25,558 bases of DNA. It comes from Pseudomonadota bacterium (GTDB taxonomy: Bacteria; Pseudomonadota; Gammaproteobacteria; Burkholderiales; Ferrovaceae). Below the pieces are notes generated by a model. The model ran no database searches and was not told where the DNA came from. It saw only the letters and a list, made by a program, of their open reading frames with translations. The DNA lies in assembly GCA_021811005.1 (NCBI GenBank), contig JAJZPY010000013.1, positions 1 through 25,558 of the forward strand, in the 5' to 3' direction. A program made the translations under genes and the position numbers. Shown here one piece after another: positions 24,342-25,558 of this stretch; position 1 is the first letter of the stretch, and each line of letters starts with the position of its first letter.

Positions 24342-25493
24342 ATGGCCCACGCCACTACCGCCTCACCGACTGTGCCCGCTGTTCTCGTGCTGGCAGATGG
24401 GTCGGTGTTCCGGGGGCAGTCCGTCGGAGCTTCCGGCCGGAGCGTGGGCGAAGTGGTGTTCAACACGGCGCTCACGGGCTACCAGGAAATCCTGACCGAC
24501 CCGTCTTACTGCCGCCAGATCGTCACGCTCACCTACCCCCACATCGGCAACGTGGGCACCAACGCCGAAGATGCCGAATCGGGCTCGGTGGCGGCCGCGG
24601 GGCTCGTCATCCGCGACCTGCCGCGCCAGCTTTCCAACTGGCGCTCGCGCCAGTCGCTGCCGGATTACCTGACCGAGCGCGGCGTGGTGGCCATTGCCGG
24701 CATCGACACGCGCCGGCTCACCCGCCTGCTGCGCGAGAAAGGCGCGCAAAGCGGTTGCCTGATGGCGGGCACGGTGGACGAGGCGGCTGCCCTGGAGGCG
24801 GCCCGGGGCTTTCCCGGGCTGGCCGGCATGGACCTCGCGCGCGTGGTGAGCTGCGTCCGCCCCTACGAATGGACGGAAGGCGCCTGGCAGCTCGGGCAGG
24901 GGTTCGTGCCGCCTTCCGCGCCCCGTTTCCGGGTGGTGGCGTACGACTACGGCGTCAAGCACAACATCCTGCGCCTGCTGGCCGAGCGCGGCTGCCACGT
25001 GACCGTGGTGCCGGCCACCACGTCGGCCGAGGAGGCCCTGGCCTACCGTCCGGACGGCATTTTCCTGTCCAACGGGCCGGGCGACCCCGAACCCTGCGAT
25101 TACGCCATCGAGGCCATCCGCACGTTCCTGGCCAAAGGCATTCCCACCTTCGGCATCTGCCTGGGTCACCAGCTGCTGGCGCTGGCGTCGGGAGGGCGCA
25201 CCGTCAAGATGAAGTTCGGCCACCACGGCGCCAATCATCCGGTGCAGGACCTCGATTCCGGCCACGTCATGATCACCAGCCAGAACCACGGTTTTGCGGT
25301 GGATGCGGACACGCTGCCCGCCAGCCTGCGCGTCACCCACCGTTCGCTGTTCGACGGCAGCCTGCAGGGCATCGCCCGCACCGACTGTCCGGCGTTCAGC
25401 TTCCAGGGGCATCCCGAAGCCAGCCCCGGCCCGCACGATGCGGGCGGCCTGTTTGACCAATTCATCCGCCTGATGCAGGCAAAAGCGGCCTGA
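24342..25493 (+). CDS. carA: Carbamoyl-phosphate synthetase small subunit
   Basis: Glutamine amidotransferase subunit that hydrolyses glutamine and passes ammonia to CarB, making carbamoyl phosphate for pyrimidine and arginine synthesis. The 383-residue protein has an N-terminal CPSase domain (VGEVVFNTALTGYQEILTDPSY, 35-56; RDLPRQLSNWRS) and a C-terminal class I glutaminase with the nucleophile Cys273 in FGICLGHQLLAL and the His357/Glu359 pair in FQGHPEASPGP. Length is normal. GGAG at 24329-24332, 9 bases before ATG 24342, supports the start. carB starts 2 bases after its stop. Expression is likely governed by the upstream promoter and leader hairpin, possibly in response to pyrimidines or arginine; the signal is inference. 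Confidence 0.97.
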   Translation: MAHATTASPTVPAVLVLADGSVFRGQSVGASGRSVGEVVFNTALTGYQEILTDPSYCRQIVTLTYPHIGNVGTNAEDAESGSVAAAGLVIRDLPRQLSNWRSRQSLPDYLTERGVVAIAGIDTRRLTRLLREKGAQSGCLMAGTVDEAAALEAARGFPGLAGMDLARVVSCVRPYEWTEGAWQLGQGFVPPSAPRFRVVAYDYGVKHNILRLLAERGCHVTVVPATTSAEEALAYRPDGIFLSNGPGDPEPCDYAIEAIRTFLAKGIPTFGICLGHQLLALASGGRTVKMKFGHHGANHPVQDLDSGHVMITSQNHGFAVDADTLPASLRVTHRSLFDGSLQGIARTDCPAFSFQGHPEASPGPHDAGGLFDQFIRLMQAKAA

Positions 25494-25495
25494 CC

Positions 25496-25558
25496 ATGCC
25501 CAAGCGTACCGACATCCGTTCCATCCTCATCATCGGCGCCGGACGCAAAGTCATCCGA
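25496..25558 (+). CDS. carB: Carbamoyl-phosphate synthetase large subunit, first 21 codons
   Basis: Start of the large, ATP-using subunit that makes carbamoyl phosphate. Only 21 codons are inside the window. The first 16 (MPKRTDIRSILIIGAG) match the usual CarB N-terminus exactly. The last five read RKVIR, where the family has a near-invariant PIVIG leading into Q. This break in a conserved nucleotide-binding loop falls in the final 15 bases, so I suspect sequence-end error rather than real change. The gene lies 2 bases after carA. Confidence 0.85.
   Translation, partial: MPKRTDIRSILIIGAGRKVIR

Overview
The window looks like a piece of an ordinary GC-rich betaproteobacterial chromosome. Codon third positions are strongly G/C. 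The block fur <> bamE-dapB-carA-carB, the block metK-ahcY-metF divergent from an lpxL-type acyltransferase and dapF, and the trio dapF-DUF484-xerC are arrangements I associate with Beta/Gammaproteobacteria, with Betaproteobacteria fitting best. I cannot fix a genus. Coding density is very high: the longest non-coding gap is about 126 bases (19533-19658), so no stretch of 300 bases lacks a gene. I see no tRNA or rRNA gene, insertion sequence, integrase, prophage or CRISPR array.

Layout. (1) 1-6286, plus strand: the 3' part of tyrS, an LplT-like MFS transporter and a MATE exporter, joined by 4-base stop/start overlaps; then a small His/Cys-bearing membrane protein and a TonB-dependent outer-membrane receptor. 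(2) 6283-9618, minus strand: lpxL-type acyltransferase, dapF, a DUF484 gene and xerC, the last three overlapping. (3) 9644-13041, plus strand: the activated-methyl cycle genes metK, ahcY and metF behind an extended -10 promoter. (4) 13069-15262, minus strand: ttcA and a serine/alanine-glyoxylate aminotransferase. (5) 15292-19532: a MidA-family methyltransferase (plus) converging on slt-cca (minus). (6) 19659-22336, plus strand: a DUF2889 gene, then sucC-sucD closed by a strong terminator. (7) 22404-25558: fur (minus) divergent from bamE-dapB, then carA and the first 21 codons of carB.

How the genes work together. metK makes S-adenosylmethionine, ahcY removes the S-adenosylhomocysteine product, and metF supplies methyl-tetrahydrofolate to remake methionine. 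dapB and dapF, at two separate places, belong to the diaminopimelate/lysine route that feeds peptidoglycan, which Slt cleaves. BamE and the Lpx acyltransferase serve the outer membrane. ttcA, cca and tyrS serve tRNA. sucCD is the TCA-cycle succinyl-CoA ligase, and carAB starts pyrimidine and arginine synthesis.

I did not find a convincing undescribed multi-gene system. The points most worth a second look are: a Cca protein whose HD domain has lost its catalytic residues; a terminator-like hairpin between a good carA promoter and carA; mutually exclusive hairpins in the sucC leader; a small His/Cys membrane protein next to a TonB receptor; and a carB start that departs from the conserved motif in the last few codons of the window, which may be an assembly-end error.
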